A stretch of DNA of 64,000 bases from Rhizobium sp. NFR07 (GTDB taxonomy: Bacteria; Pseudomonadota; Alphaproteobacteria; Rhizobiales; Rhizobiaceae), in assembly GCF_900111905.1 (NCBI RefSeq), contig NZ_FOKM01000004.1, positions 248,001-312,000 on the forward strand, read 5' to 3'. How positions within the stretch are numbered: the first letter of the stretch is position 1; each line of letters opens with the position of its first letter. The translations under genes and the position numbers were made by a program. Below, piece after piece: positions 7,953 through 16,758 of the stretch. The notes under the pieces were generated by a model. The model saw nothing but the letters and a program-made list of their open reading frames with translations. It searched no databases and was not told where the DNA came from.

Positions 7953-9925
7953 GGGTGACCCTTCGCGGTCATTGCCGGCTCATCATGAGCCGTATCGGCA
8001 TTTCTGGTTATGAAGCGGTCCACCCAGAGCTGGGTGGAGAGGATGCCGACAAAGGCGGCGTTGTCACGGAAGCCGGCGACATCCTGCGCCCGGCATTTGT
8101 TGTGAAGTTTCGATACGGCCAGCGGGTTGAACAGTCCGGCCTCGATGATCGCCCGTTCCGAAAACATCTCGGCGACATAGGGCTTTTCCTGCCTGTTCGG
8201 ACCGGTGAACGAGCCGCTGTCGGGCGCGCGGTAGGGCTGTTTCTGACGCTCGGTCACGCTTTTCGGCAGAAGATCCTTTCCGGCTTCGCGCAGGATGTGC
8301 TTCTCGCGCAGTCCCCGCAGCTTGGCGTCGGGCGACAGCCGGCAGGCGAATTCGACGAGGCGATGGTCGAGGAAGGGAAAACGTCCTTCGATGCCGTGCG
8401 CCATGGCCATCCGGTCGCCCTGGCTGGAGAGGATATAGCCCGGCAGCAGCAGGCGGGCTTCGAGATATTGCGCCTGATGCAGCGGATGCCAGCGGCCGAA
8501 GCGTTCCGGCAGGCGGGCGGCAAGTTCCGCTGCCGCGTCGTAGTCGCCTAGTGTCTGCCTGAGATCGGTCGAATAGAAGATCTTCGCCGCTGCCGTGTTT
8601 TTCATCCGCGGGCGATGGGAGAAGAGCGGATCGGCAGGATCGGTCGCGCCGGCGCCGAAGAAGGCGGAGAGATATTCCGCCGACTGCTGCTTCAGCCCCG
8701 GCAGGTAGGGATAGAGCTTGCGGAAGAGATGCGGTCTGATCTTCGAGCCGGGCTGGCGGGCGCAGAAACGACGCACCTTCGCCTCGCGAAAGATGTCGTA
8801 GCCGGCAAAGATCTCGTCTGCGCCTTCGCCGGTCAGCACCACCTTCATGCCGCTTTCGCGCACAAGCCCGGCCAGCGTGTAGAGCGGCGCAGGCGCGGTC
8901 CTGAGGATCGGCCGCTCGGCGAAATTGACGATATCGGGAAAGCTTGCGGCAATCGCATCCGGTGTCGAGGCGATCGATCGGTGATGCGTGCCGATGGCGG
9001 TCGCTACTTCATGCTGGAAGCTGCTTTCGTCGTGTTCGGCGCTGTCGAAGGTGACGGAAAAGGTGTTGAGCCCGCCCGGCGCCATCGGTGCGGCAAGTGC
9101 CGTGATCAGCGAGGAATCCAGCCCGCCCGAAAGGTAGGAGCCGACCGGCACGTCGGCGCGCATGCGCAACCGCACGGCATCGGTCAGCAGTGCCCGCAGC
9201 TCTTCCTGGTGGTCGATTCCGTCCGCCGGACCGTTGTCGCCGGCATCGGGGAAATCGAGCGTCCAGTAATAGCCGAGCCGGTTCTCGCCGCCCTTGCGGA
9301 TCAGCTTCTGGCCGGGCTCGAGCTCGAAGATGTTGCGGAAGGCGGTGCGTGGCGCGATCGGTGCCCAGAGCGTGAAGATCTGGTCGAGCGCGATCGGATC
9401 GATTTCCGCCTCGATGCCCGGCACGGTGAGTAGCGCCTTCACTTCCGAGGCGAAATAGAGCGTGCCCTGGTGCTCGGTATAGAAGAGGGGCCGCACGCCC
9501 ATGCGGTCGCGCGCCAGCATCAGCCGCCGCTCATAGCCGTCCCAGATCGCGAAGGAAAAGTCGCCGTTCAGCCGATCGAGGCAGGCCTCGCCATAGGTCA
9601 CGTAGAGCTGCAGCAGGACTTCGGTGTCGGAACCGGTGCGGAAGGTGATGCCGCGCGCCTTCAGTTCGTCGCGCAGTTCGACATAGTTGAAGATCTCGCC
9701 GTTGAAGGCGATCGTATAGCGGCCGTCCGCGGTCGACATCGGCTGCTGGCCGTCCGCAAGCCCGACGATCGAAAGCCGCACATGGGAGAGGCCGATGCCC
9801 GGTGCCGCCCATACGCCGCGACCATCAGGCCCGCGATGTTCGATCGCATGCGCCATCGCCGACAAAAGGGCCTGGGGACGCTCTACGCCACATGCCTCAC
9901 CAACGAAGCCAGCAAAACCGCACAT
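7949..9925 (-). CDS. asnB: Asparagine synthase (glutamine-hydrolysing) family amidotransferase
   Basis: A 658-residue class II amidotransferase. Cys2 after the initiator Met (MCGFAGFVGE) is the nucleophile of the N-terminal glutaminase, with IEHRGPDGRGVW and FNGEIFNYVELRDEL as further signatures. The synthetase domain carries the PP-loop SGGLDSS near residue 265. Housekeeping AsnB makes asparagine from aspartate, glutamine and ATP. Here it heads a polysaccharide operon, so it may instead amidate a sugar acid in the repeat unit (WbpS-like); the sequence does not decide. The 112 bases upstream are AT-rich and include a plausible TTGATC...TATATT promoter on the minus strand. Confidence 0.86.
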   Translation of the reverse strand: MCGFAGFVGEACGVERPQALLSAMAHAIEHRGPDGRGVWAAPGIGLSHVRLSIVGLADGQQPMSTADGRYTIAFNGEIFNYVELRDELKARGITFRTGSDTEVLLQLYVTYGEACLDRLNGDFSFAIWDGYERRLMLARDRMGVRPLFYTEHQGTLYFASEVKALLTVPGIEAEIDPIALDQIFTLWAPIAPRTAFRNIFELEPGQKLIRKGGENRLGYYWTLDFPDAGDNGPADGIDHQEELRALLTDAVRLRMRADVPVGSYLSGGLDSSLITALAAPMAPGGLNTFSVTFDSAEHDESSFQHEVATAIGTHHRSIASTPDAIAASFPDIVNFAERPILRTAPAPLYTLAGLVRESGMKVVLTGEGADEIFAGYDIFREAKVRRFCARQPGSKIRPHLFRKLYPYLPGLKQQSAEYLSAFFGAGATDPADPLFSHRPRMKNTAAAKIFYSTDLRQTLGDYDAAAELAARLPERFGRWHPLHQAQYLEARLLLPGYILSSQGDRMAMAHGIEGRFPFLDHRLVEFACRLSPDAKLRGLREKHILREAGKDLLPKSVTERQKQPYRAPDSGSFTGPNRQEKPYVAEMFSERAIIEAGLFNPLAVSKLHNKCRAQDVAGFRDNAAFVGILSTQLWVDRFITRNADTAHDEPAMTAKGHP

Positions 9926-10037
9926 CTGTTTCCATCATGAACAGGCCAATCAGCTCGTTCCTATATGGAAGAGCTTGCTAATATACTTACGGGATTTCTA
10001 AAATTCGATCAAAGCCCAAAACAGGACATCCGCTCGG

Positions 10038-11405
10038 CTATTTCATCGACAGGACTACGGTCGGCCAAAGTTCTGAAACGGTTGGATGAATCGGAACGGC
10101 CCAGCGCAGGTCGTCATAATTTGCGCCAACGTTCATCAGGTCCAGAACACCGTGGATAGCCTCGTCGCCGCCGGTGCCGAGCAGCGCCGCACCGAGGATT
10201 TTCTTCGTTTTGGCGTCGGCGATAATCTTCATGAAACCCTTGGTCTCGCCCTTTTCGACCGCCCGGCCGACATTGGTCATCGGCCGTTTGCCGACGATGA
10301 CGTCATGTCCGGCCTTGCGTGCCTCGGCCTCGCCCATACCGACGCGGCCGAGCGGCGGATCGATGAACAGCGCATAGCCCAAGAGCCGCTGCGAGACCTT
10401 GCGGTCCCCGCCGTCGAAGAGGTTGGCGGCGACGATTTCGAAGTCGTTATAGGCGGTGTGGGTGAAGGCGCCGCGACCGTTGCAGTCGCCGAGCGCCCAG
10501 ATGCCCTCGATATTCGTTTTCAGCGCGTCGTCGGTTTTGATGAAGCCGCGCGCGTCCAGTTCGACACCCGCCTTGTCCAGTCCGAGATCGTCCGTGTTCG
10601 GGCCTCGGCCGACCGCCAACAGCACGTCCGACCCGATCACCTCCGGGTCGCCTTCGTCGCAATTCACGCCGACGGCGATCCCGTCCGCATGCTTGCGAAA
10701 GCGGATGCATTCGGCATTCGTGCGGACATGGATGCCTTCCGCCTCGAGGATCTCGCGCACGGCAGCGGAAATGTCCTCGTCTTCTCGCCCGACCAGCCGC
10801 GGGCCCTTTTCCACGACCGTGACTTCCGCGCCGAAGCGGCGATACATCTGCGCATATTCCAGCCCGATATAGCTGCCGCCGACGATGACCAGGTGTTTCG
10901 GCAGCCGGTCCAGCATGACGATATCGGTGTTTGTCATATAGGGAATGTCACTGATGCCGGCGAAATCCGGGATGGTGGCGCGGCAGCCGACATTGAGGAA
11001 GATCTGCGGTGCGGTCAGTAGCTGGTCGCCGACGCGGATGACATTGCTGCTCTCGAACCGGGCATGGCCGCGGATCAGCTCGCAATGCTCCATGCCTTCC
11101 AGCCAGTGCTCGTTGCCGTGCCGGCTGTCGAGCGTCACCTTGTGCGAGCGGCGCATTACGGCAGGCATGTCGATCGTCACGTCGCCGCCGATGCCGATGC
11201 CGTATTCCGATGCGCGGCGAGCGAGATGGGCGGCATAGGCACTGGCGACCAGCGTCTTGGTCGGCTTGCAGCCGGTATTCACGCAGGTGCCGCCGACATG
11301 CTTGCGCTCAATGATGGCGACGGATTTGCCCGCGTCGTTGAACCGGCCGGCGAGCGATGGGCCTGCCTGGCCAGCGCCTATGATGATCGCGTCGAAAGTC
11401 TTCAT
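10038..11405 (-). CDS. FAD-dependent pyridine nucleotide-disulfide oxidoreductase (mercuric-reductase-like)
   Basis: A 455-residue flavoprotein of the class I disulfide reductase family. The N-terminal dinucleotide fold is AIIIGAGQAGPSLAGRF, followed by the redox pair GGTCVNTGCKPTK (Cys41 and Cys46). A second GxGxxG-like NAD(P) fold is LVIVGGSYIGLEYAQ, and a C-terminal IHPTVSELWPTV supplies the His-Glu pair that activates the thiol. It lacks the N-terminal metal-binding domain and C-terminal Cys pair of true MerA, so the substrate is unknown. Its ATG overlaps the stop of the DUF4126 gene upstream, suggesting co-expression. An in-frame extension further upstream exists but runs antiparallel to that gene's reading and looks non-coding. 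Confidence 0.85.
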   Translation of the reverse strand: MKTFDAIIIGAGQAGPSLAGRFNDAGKSVAIIERKHVGGTCVNTGCKPTKTLVASAYAAHLARRASEYGIGIGGDVTIDMPAVMRRSHKVTLDSRHGNEHWLEGMEHCELIRGHARFESSNVIRVGDQLLTAPQIFLNVGCRATIPDFAGISDIPYMTNTDIVMLDRLPKHLVIVGGSYIGLEYAQMYRRFGAEVTVVEKGPRLVGREDEDISAAVREILEAEGIHVRTNAECIRFRKHADGIAVGVNCDEGDPEVIGSDVLLAVGRGPNTDDLGLDKAGVELDARGFIKTDDALKTNIEGIWALGDCNGRGAFTHTAYNDFEIVAANLFDGGDRKVSQRLLGYALFIDPPLGRVGMGEAEARKAGHDVIVGKRPMTNVGRAVEKGETKGFMKIIADAKTKKILGAALLGTGGDEAIHGVLDLMNVGANYDDLRWAVPIHPTVSELWPTVVLSMK

Positions 11406-11878
11406 ACCACAGGTGCTCCCGGCAGAAGCAGCGCGATGACGATCGCGGCGATGATGGCGACCGCATCTTCGACAAGCGCGGCCGGTGTATCTTTGCCGAG
11501 CTTTTCGGCGAGTTTCGCCCGTGCCGCCGCCCCGCCATAGGTGCCGATGACGGCGCCGAGAATGCCGGAGACGAGCCCTGCGATCCAGTAGCCGTAGGGC
11601 GTGCCGATCGCAGCACCGGCAACGGCGCCGGTCAGCAGCCGTGCGCCGAACTGCTGGGGTATCTTGCGGCTCGGCGTCGTCGGCAACTTGTCGGTCACCA
11701 GTTCGAGAAAGGCGAAGATCGTCAGGATCAATACAGCCCATTGGGAGCCGAGGAAGGCGAGCCATGTGCCGTTGAGGTTGAGCCAGCCGAGCGAAGCCGC
11801 CCAGGCAACGACGGCCGGTGCCGTCATGGCGCGAAGGCCGGAGACGACGCCGATGAAAAGCGCGAGCAAGGAAACCAT
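11402..11878 (-). CDS. DUF4126 family membrane protein
   Basis: A 158-residue protein with four to five hydrophobic helices (SLLALFIGVVSGLRAMTAP at the start, AALVEDAVAIIAAIVIALLL at the end) and glycine-rich PYGYWIAGLVSGILGAVIGT. This matches the DUF4126 family of small inner-membrane proteins of unknown function. I start at the ATG at 11878, eight bases after an AGGGG ribosome site; upstream in-frame codons look non-coding. It is translationally coupled to the FAD oxidoreductase (ATGA), which suggests, but does not show, a shared redox or stress job. Confidence 0.75.
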   Translation of the reverse strand: MVSLLALFIGVVSGLRAMTAPAVVAWAASLGWLNLNGTWLAFLGSQWAVLILTIFAFLELVTDKLPTTPSRKIPQQFGARLLTGAVAGAAIGTPYGYWIAGLVSGILGAVIGTYGGAAARAKLAEKLGKDTPAALVEDAVAIIAAIVIALLLPGAPVV

Positions 11879-12095
11879 CAAACAACCCCTATGCCGCGCA
11901 ACGCGGCCACCCTCAATAATTGCAATTCGAAGCGATATCACACCGCGTGTGACGCGTCTTTGATATTGCCCACGTCCTTGGCATTTCCAGTACCACGGCA
12001 CAGATGGCGTGGATAAGCACCGTAGCCAGTAGCAAAATCTCCGTGTGTCCGTAGAATACGCTACCTTTGGTCGAGGGAGGAGGAGCCCTTCGGAC

Positions 12096-13937
12096 GTGAA
12101 GCATCGTATTGCGGCAGTCTTTGTCCTGTCTCTGGCGGTCGGCCTCGTGCTGGCCTTCAGGCTGCATGGCTATGTGGCACGCAGCTATATGGATGAGGCG
12201 CGGCTGCAGGCGGAAACGACGCTGAGGCTTGCAGTCTCGGCGCTGGACGGGCATCTGAAGCGCTACGAGGCGCTGCCGGCACTGACCGCCGACGACGAGA
12301 TCATCGAGGTTCTGATCCGCGATCCCGGCAACGAAGCGCTGAGGCTGGCTGCCAACCAGTATCTGAAGGCGGTCAATGCGCTTCTGAAATCCTCCGACAT
12401 CTACGTCATGACGATGGATGGAGAGACGGTCGCTGCCAGCAACTACGATTCCTCCGTCAGCTTCGTCGGTGAAAATTTCAGCTACCGGCCCTATTTCCAG
12501 GAGGCTGCGCGGGGCGAGCATTCGCGCTTCTTTGCCGTCGGCACGACCTCGGCCAAGCGCGGTTATTACTTCAGCTCGCCGATCGTGATGGATGGCAAAA
12601 TCCTCGGCGTCATCGTCTTCAAGGTCGATCTCGATACGATCGAGGCTTCGTGGACCGGCGGTGACGACCGCATCTTCGTCTCCGACCCCGAAGGCATCAT
12701 CTTCATGACCGGCAGCGACGAATGGCGGTTCGCCGCCATCCTGCCGCTCACACCGGAGCGGATCGCCCGCACCGAGGGATCGAGGCGTTATGCGGATGTG
12801 AAGCTGCACGAACTGCCGCTCACTTACGGCACCTTTGCCGGCCACGAAACGATGCTGATCTCGAACGCCAGCCAACGTGGCGGCGGCACCGAGCGCGAAT
12901 ATCTGTTCGTCTCGCAGGTCATGCCTTCGGCCGGATGGACGGTGAATGTGCTGATGGATACCGCCTCCGTCCGTTGGCAGGCGCAGACGACCATGGCTGC
13001 CGTCTTCCTTGCCATCTGCCTTGCGGGGCTGGCGCTTGCGATCGTCCTGCAGCGTCGGGCGCGGCTCAAGGAGCGCATGCTGCTGCAGGCCGAAGCGCAG
13101 AACGAGTTGGAGAGGCGGGTGGCCGAGCGCACGGCCGATCTTGCCCGCGTCAACAGCCGCATCGAGGACGAGATCGCCGAGCGCCGCCTGACCGAACAGA
13201 GGCTGCGCCAGACCCAGGCGGATCTCGTGCAGGCCGGCAAACTTGCCGGGCTCGGCCAGATGTCGGCGGCACTCTCCCACGAGCTGAACCAGCCGCTGGC
13301 GGCGGCAAAGACCTATGCCGAAACGGCCGGGCTTCTGATCGAGCGCGACCGGATCGAAGAGGCGGGCGACAACCTCAGGCGTATTTCGGCGCTGATCGAC
13401 CGCATGGCCTCGATCAGCCGGCACCTGCGCAATTTCGCCCGCAAACCGAACGAAAAGCTCGGTGCCGTCAGCGTCGAGGATGTCATCCGCGATACGATCG
13501 ATATCATCTCTGCCCGGCTGAAGGCGGCCGATGCGTCCTTGGAAATCTCCGTCGAACCGTCTCTGCCGCCGGTCATGGCCGGCGCCATCCGCCTGCAGCA
13601 GGTGCTGGTCAACATCGTCACCAATGCGGCGGATGCCGTCGAGGGGCTGGAGGACCGCCGCATCGATGTGACGGCATCGGGTGTGGGGGAGAAGGTTCTG
13701 ATCGTGATCCGCGATCGCGGGCCGGGTGTTGCGGCTGCGATCCGCGAGCGCATCTTCGATCCCTTCTTCACCACCAAGGGTGTCGGCAAGGGGCTCGGGC
13801 TCGGGCTGTCGATCTCCTACAATATCGTCAAGGATTTCGGCGGCAGCCTGTCCGTGACGGACCATCCAGAGGGCGGTGCCGTGTTCACCATCGAACTCGA
13901 CCAGGCCGACGGCGCGCTGATGGAGGCGGCCGAATGA
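12096..13937 (+). CDS. dctB: C4-dicarboxylate sensor histidine kinase DctB-type
   Basis: A 613-residue sensor kinase. A first membrane helix (residues ~4-25) is followed by a ~270-residue periplasmic double-Cache domain with FSYRPYFQEAARGEHSRFF, the ligand-binding signature of DctB, then a second helix near 297-320 and a coiled coil. The phospho-acceptor box ALSHELNQPLAAAKTYAETA has His395, and the ATPase has N, G1 (RDRGPGV) and G2 (GLGLGLSIS) boxes. DctB senses succinate, fumarate and malate. I prefer the GTG at 12096, eleven bases after a GAGGGAGGAGGA ribosome site, over a GTG at 12045. It overlaps dctD by four bases. No dctA transporter lies next to it, which is unusual. Confidence 0.88.
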   Translation: MKHRIAAVFVLSLAVGLVLAFRLHGYVARSYMDEARLQAETTLRLAVSALDGHLKRYEALPALTADDEIIEVLIRDPGNEALRLAANQYLKAVNALLKSSDIYVMTMDGETVAASNYDSSVSFVGENFSYRPYFQEAARGEHSRFFAVGTTSAKRGYYFSSPIVMDGKILGVIVFKVDLDTIEASWTGGDDRIFVSDPEGIIFMTGSDEWRFAAILPLTPERIARTEGSRRYADVKLHELPLTYGTFAGHETMLISNASQRGGGTEREYLFVSQVMPSAGWTVNVLMDTASVRWQAQTTMAAVFLAICLAGLALAIVLQRRARLKERMLLQAEAQNELERRVAERTADLARVNSRIEDEIAERRLTEQRLRQTQADLVQAGKLAGLGQMSAALSHELNQPLAAAKTYAETAGLLIERDRIEEAGDNLRRISALIDRMASISRHLRNFARKPNEKLGAVSVEDVIRDTIDIISARLKAADASLEISVEPSLPPVMAGAIRLQQVLVNIVTNAADAVEGLEDRRIDVTASGVGEKVLIVIRDRGPGVAAAIRERIFDPFFTTKGVGKGLGLGLSISYNIVKDFGGSLSVTDHPEGGAVFTIELDQADGALMEAAE

Positions 13938-15313
13938 ACCAGCAACGCGTGCTTCTGGTCGATGACGAGGAGGAGCTCAGGCGCTCCACCGCTCAGGCGC
14001 TGGAACTATTCGACCTCTCCGTCGACACGTTTCCCAACGCGGAAAACGTGCTGGAGCTTTCCGGTTTCGGCTTTGATGGCGTCATCGTCAGCGATATCCG
14101 CATGCCGGGGCTGGACGGCATGACGCTGCTTCATCGCATCCGCGAACTCGATGCGGAAATCCCGGTCATCCTTGTCACCGGCCATGGCGACGTACAGCTC
14201 GCGGTCAAGGCCATGCGCGAGGGCGCATACGACTTCCTCGAAAAACCGTTCACGCCGCAGCATCTCGCCGGTGTCATTCGCCGGGCGCTGGAACGGCGTT
14301 CGCTGATCCTCGAAAACCGGCGCTTGAGGGCCGTCGCCGGCAAGCGCGACGACATGGAAGCCCGCATGCCCGGCCGCACCCAGGTGATGGTCGACCTGCG
14401 CTACCGGATCCGCGCGATCGGCGCGACGGATGCCGACACGCTGGTCATCGGCGATACCGGGGTCGGCAAGGAAGTCGCGGCGCGCGCGCTGCACGAGATC
14501 AGCCCACGGGCGGACCGGCCTTTCATCGCCATCAATTGCGCGGCACTTCCCGACACCCTGATCGAAAGCGAGCTGTTCGGCCACGAGGCTGGCGCGTTTC
14601 CCGGCGCGATCCGGCCGCGTTACGGAAAATTCGAGCATGCACGGGGCGGGACGATCCTGCTTGACGAGATCAGTTCCATGCCCTTCGACCTGCAGGCGAA
14701 ATTCCTGCGCGTACTGCAGGAGCGGGTGATCACCCGTCTCGGATCGAACGAGACGGTGCCGCTCGATGTCCGCTTCATCGCCACCAGCAAGGTTGATCTG
14801 GAAGCAGAGGTGGCGGCCGGGCGTTTCCGGGCCGATCTCCTCTATCGGCTGAATGTCGCGACGCTGCATGTTCCGGCGCTGTCGCAACGGCGGATGGATA
14901 TCCCGCTGCTCTTCCTGCAGCTCGTCCGCGAGGCGGCGGCACGCTACGGCCGCGAGGACATGATCGTGTCGCCCGACGTCGTCTCCTCGATCGCCCAGCG
15001 CGACTGGCCGGGCAATGTCCGCGAGTTGCGCAACGCTGCCGACCGGCTGGTGCTCGGCCTCGATCCGGGAACGGGAGAACCGGGTGCCGCACCCCAGGAA
15101 AACGCCGGTCGCCTTGCCGAAAAGGTCGCCGCCTTCGAACGCAATCTCATCGCCGGCGAAATCGCTGCCCACGGAGGGGCGCTGAAGCCCGTCTACGAAG
15201 CCCTCGGCATTTCCCGCAAGACGCTCTACGAGAAGATGCAGAAGTATGGGCTGGATAAGAAGATGCATGGGCTGGACGGACTTGTGGATCATGGGCGCGG
15301 GGAGGGGGCCTGA
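13934..15313 (+). CDS. dctD: Sigma-54-dependent response regulator DctD-type
   Basis: A 459-residue NtrC-family activator: receiver domain with the acidic pair DDEEE and phospho-acceptor Asp54 (VSDIRMPG), an AAA+ domain with a Walker A-like GDTGVGKE, Walker [10 protein letters not shown], and the GAF(T)GA sigma-54 contact loop, here reading GAFPGA (residues 220-225). The C-terminal Fis-type helix-turn-helix is [20 protein letters not shown]. Phosphorylated by DctB, it would activate sigma-54 promoters. The Pro in place of the usual Thr of GAFTGA is odd for the family at large, though it may be normal in the DctD branch. A sigma-54-like promoter lies 1.2 kb downstream before tctC. Confidence 0.88.
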   Translation: MNQQRVLLVDDEEELRRSTAQALELFDLSVDTFPNAENVLELSGFGFDGVIVSDIRMPGLDGMTLLHRIRELDAEIPVILVTGHGDVQLAVKAMREGAYDFLEKPFTPQHLAGVIRRALERRSLILENRRLRAVAGKRDDMEARMPGRTQVMVDLRYRIRAIGATDADTLVIGDTGVGKEVAARALHEISPRADRPFIAINCAALPDTLIESELFGHEAGAFPGAIRPRYGKFEHARGGTILLDEISSMPFDLQAKFLRVLQERVITRLGSNETVPLDVRFIATSKVDLEAEVAAGRFRADLLYRLNVATLHVPALSQRRMDIPLLFLQLVREAAARYGREDMIVSPDVVSSIAQRDWPGNVRELRNAADRLVLGLDPGTGEPGAAPQENAGRLAEKVAAFERNLIAGEIAAHGGALKPVYEALGISRKTLYEKMQKYGLDKKMHGLDGLVDHGRGEGA

Positions 15314-15414
15314 TCCATTTTTCCGCAGATCGCTTGCCCCTCGATTTGCAAAGCAGCCCCCATATGTTCGAACAAGCGAGCTGTTTTTCCGATCTTCATA
15401 CCGAGAGATATTTG

Positions 15415-15999
15415 ATGAGTGAGATTGCGCAGAAGATAGATGAGGTTATCAAGATCGGCCTCATCGACCTTTTGAGATTGCACGGCTTCAAGAAAGGCGG
15501 TCGCAATTGGCATCGGGCCGAGAGCGACAACTGGCTGATAGTCAATGTCCAGGCGAGCACTTCAAATGTTGCAGCGGGCGGCAAGTTCACGATCAATCTC
15601 GGCGTTTATGTCACTGCTGTCGAGCTTCTTGCAGGACAGGCTGCCATTGTCGGTAAGCCAATGGAATCCCAAGCGACGGTTCGCGAAAGACTGGGAGTGC
15701 TCGCTGACGGCAGCGACAGTTGGTGGACGATTGAACAGAGTTCCGACTTGAACGCGATCGCGGCAGATCTCGGTGACAAAATGCTGTCGCTCGGGCTTCC
15801 ATGGCTAAATGCTCACCTTGATATCTCACGCGTAGCTGCCACCCTCGAAAACACACCGTCCTTGCGTGCTGTCAGCGCGGCATTCCTCGCGGGCGACAGG
15901 GATGGTGCTATTAAACGACTGCGGGCGGCGGCGGATAGTAGGCCGTCAGCGCAAGAACATTTTGCGAGGTGGGCTGCCCATAACGGTGTTGCTATCTAA
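15415..15999 (+). CDS. DUF4304 domain protein
   Basis: A 194-residue soluble protein that begins MSEIAQKIDEVIKIGLIDLL, continues with HGFKKGGRNWHRAESDNWLI and ends in an Ala/Arg-rich helix. The 'LRxHGFKKxGRNWHR' opening and the following beta-rich segment are typical of DUF4304 proteins, whose function is unknown. Starts further upstream (for example 15334) add residues that overlap no known domain. Base composition is visibly less GC-rich than in dctBD, which suggests an accessory gene placed between dctD and the tct genes. Confidence 0.7.
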   Translation: MSEIAQKIDEVIKIGLIDLLRLHGFKKGGRNWHRAESDNWLIVNVQASTSNVAAGGKFTINLGVYVTAVELLAGQAAIVGKPMESQATVRERLGVLADGSDSWWTIEQSSDLNAIAADLGDKMLSLGLPWLNAHLDISRVAATLENTPSLRAVSAAFLAGDRDGAIKRLRAAADSRPSAQEHFARWAAHNGVAI

Positions 16000-16036
16000 G
16001 CCCCGTTAACGCCGGCCGCCGCCAATGGAGTGGAGC

Positions 16037-16573
16037 ATGTTTTTCAATCCGGACATCGGGTTCTTCATTACCCTGTTTCTTGCGATCTTTCTCGTTATGG
16101 CGACCTGCATCGCCCATCTGTTCTGGTTTGCCCGGCTCACATTCTCTTCTGCTATCGTTGGTCGGCCTCGCGCGGCGCGCATCGCCGTTCTGATCGCGGC
16201 GTTTGCCCTGCCTGTCGCCAGCTTCTATGCTTTCTACGTAGCCCGTTGGTGGCGCAGCCTCAAAGGCGAGCTGACCCTTGAAGCGTTTCGGCCATTGGCC
16301 TTCGTCACCATCACAACCCTCGCCATGGCTGTGTTCGGCACCTTTCGGCTGACGCTTCGCTTTCCGTCCCTGAATTCCGGATGGTTCGATATGCTGGAAA
16401 ACCTAATCGGCCTTGGCCTGATTTTCGCCGCCGTGCAGTTGCTGCTTCATGATCCTGCGAACGGCCGCGCCTCGTTGGCGCAAAGCCCATATCGCCGGAG
16501 CCGCAATCGTCCTGATGCCCTTCCTGATCTTTGCCTAAGCAAGCCTTGTTTGGCACTAGCTTCGCATGGGTAG
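16037..16573 (+). CDS. Hypothetical membrane protein, probably frameshifted near its 3' end
   Basis: Four hydrophobic helices are visible (for example FFITLFLAIFLVMATCIAHL, IAVLIAAFALPVASFYAFYV and LIGLGLIFAAVQLLL). I start at the ATG at 16037 because GGAGTGGAGC precedes it; 16025 is an alternative. After about codon 138 the frame turns into an Arg/Ser/Pro-rich tail that does not look like protein. In the next frame, from about 16450, the sequence reads ...WRKAHIAGAAIVLMPFLIFA and stops at 16539, a well-formed last membrane helix. The simplest reading is an indel between about 16450 and 16477. No family recognised. Confidence 0.5.
   Translation: MFFNPDIGFFITLFLAIFLVMATCIAHLFWFARLTFSSAIVGRPRAARIAVLIAAFALPVASFYAFYVARWWRSLKGELTLEAFRPLAFVTITTLAMAVFGTFRLTLRFPSLNSGWFDMLENLIGLGLIFAAVQLLLHDPANGRASLAQSPYRRSRNRPDALPDLCLSKPCLALASHG
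16550..16566 (+). promoter_or_regulatory. Candidate sigma-54 promoter of tctCBA
   Basis: TTGGCAC-TAGCT-TCGCA has the GG and GC dinucleotides (16552-16553 and 16564-16565) exactly ten bases apart, as in the -24/-12 consensus TTGGCAC-N5-TTGCA, with one mismatch in the -12 box. It lies about 195 bases before the tctC start. A CATGGGT/ACCCATG inverted repeat (16565-16571 and 16580-16586) spans the expected start of transcription. The adjacent DctD is a sigma-54 activator. Confidence 0.5.
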
Positions 16574-16758
16574 ATTTCCACCCATGGTGGATGGCGCTTG
16601 TCCCCAAATCCACCCATGCTGCGGCGCGGTCGCGATATTATCTCATGGGTTGCAGGCGCGGGCCAATTGCCAGCCTTTTCCCGCCCCCCGCAAATGTCCT
16701 TATTCGGCGCAGGAGGAGACCGTGCGCCGGCCGACATTTATGTCCTGAGGAGGAAATC

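Noticed and set aside
10092..10130. GGAAC near 10092 and others near 1338 and 62223
   Set aside because: None has TT 18 or 19 bases downstream, and none is suitably placed before a start codon on its strand.
9965..10159. 64-codon plus-strand frame between asnB and the FAD gene
   Set aside because: Overlaps the 3' end of the FAD gene in antisense and has no ribosome site.
11406..11885. N-terminal extension of the FAD oxidoreductase reading through the DUF4126 gene
   Set aside because: The extra ~160 codons are Arg-rich and out of frame with the DUF4126 gene, which has its own ribosome site; the reductase fold begins exactly at the ATG at 11405.
11938..11952. TCACAC-CGC-GTGTGA inverted repeat in the DUF4126/dctB divergent gap
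   Set aside because: Only six-base arms, and no regulator to match; could be an operator but the support is too thin for a feature.
11913..13865. Long open frame (650 codons) on the minus strand opposite dctB
   Set aside because: It is antisense to a clear sensor kinase; its sequence is rich in Arg, His, Asp and Gln without domain motifs, the usual result of reading GC-rich genes backwards.
12722..13933. Long N-terminal extension of DctD
   Set aside because: It lies in another frame within dctB; the receiver domain begins at the ATG at 13934.
14006..15292. Long open frame on the minus strand opposite dctD
   Set aside because: Antisense to a well-supported response regulator, no ribosome site and no recognisable domain.
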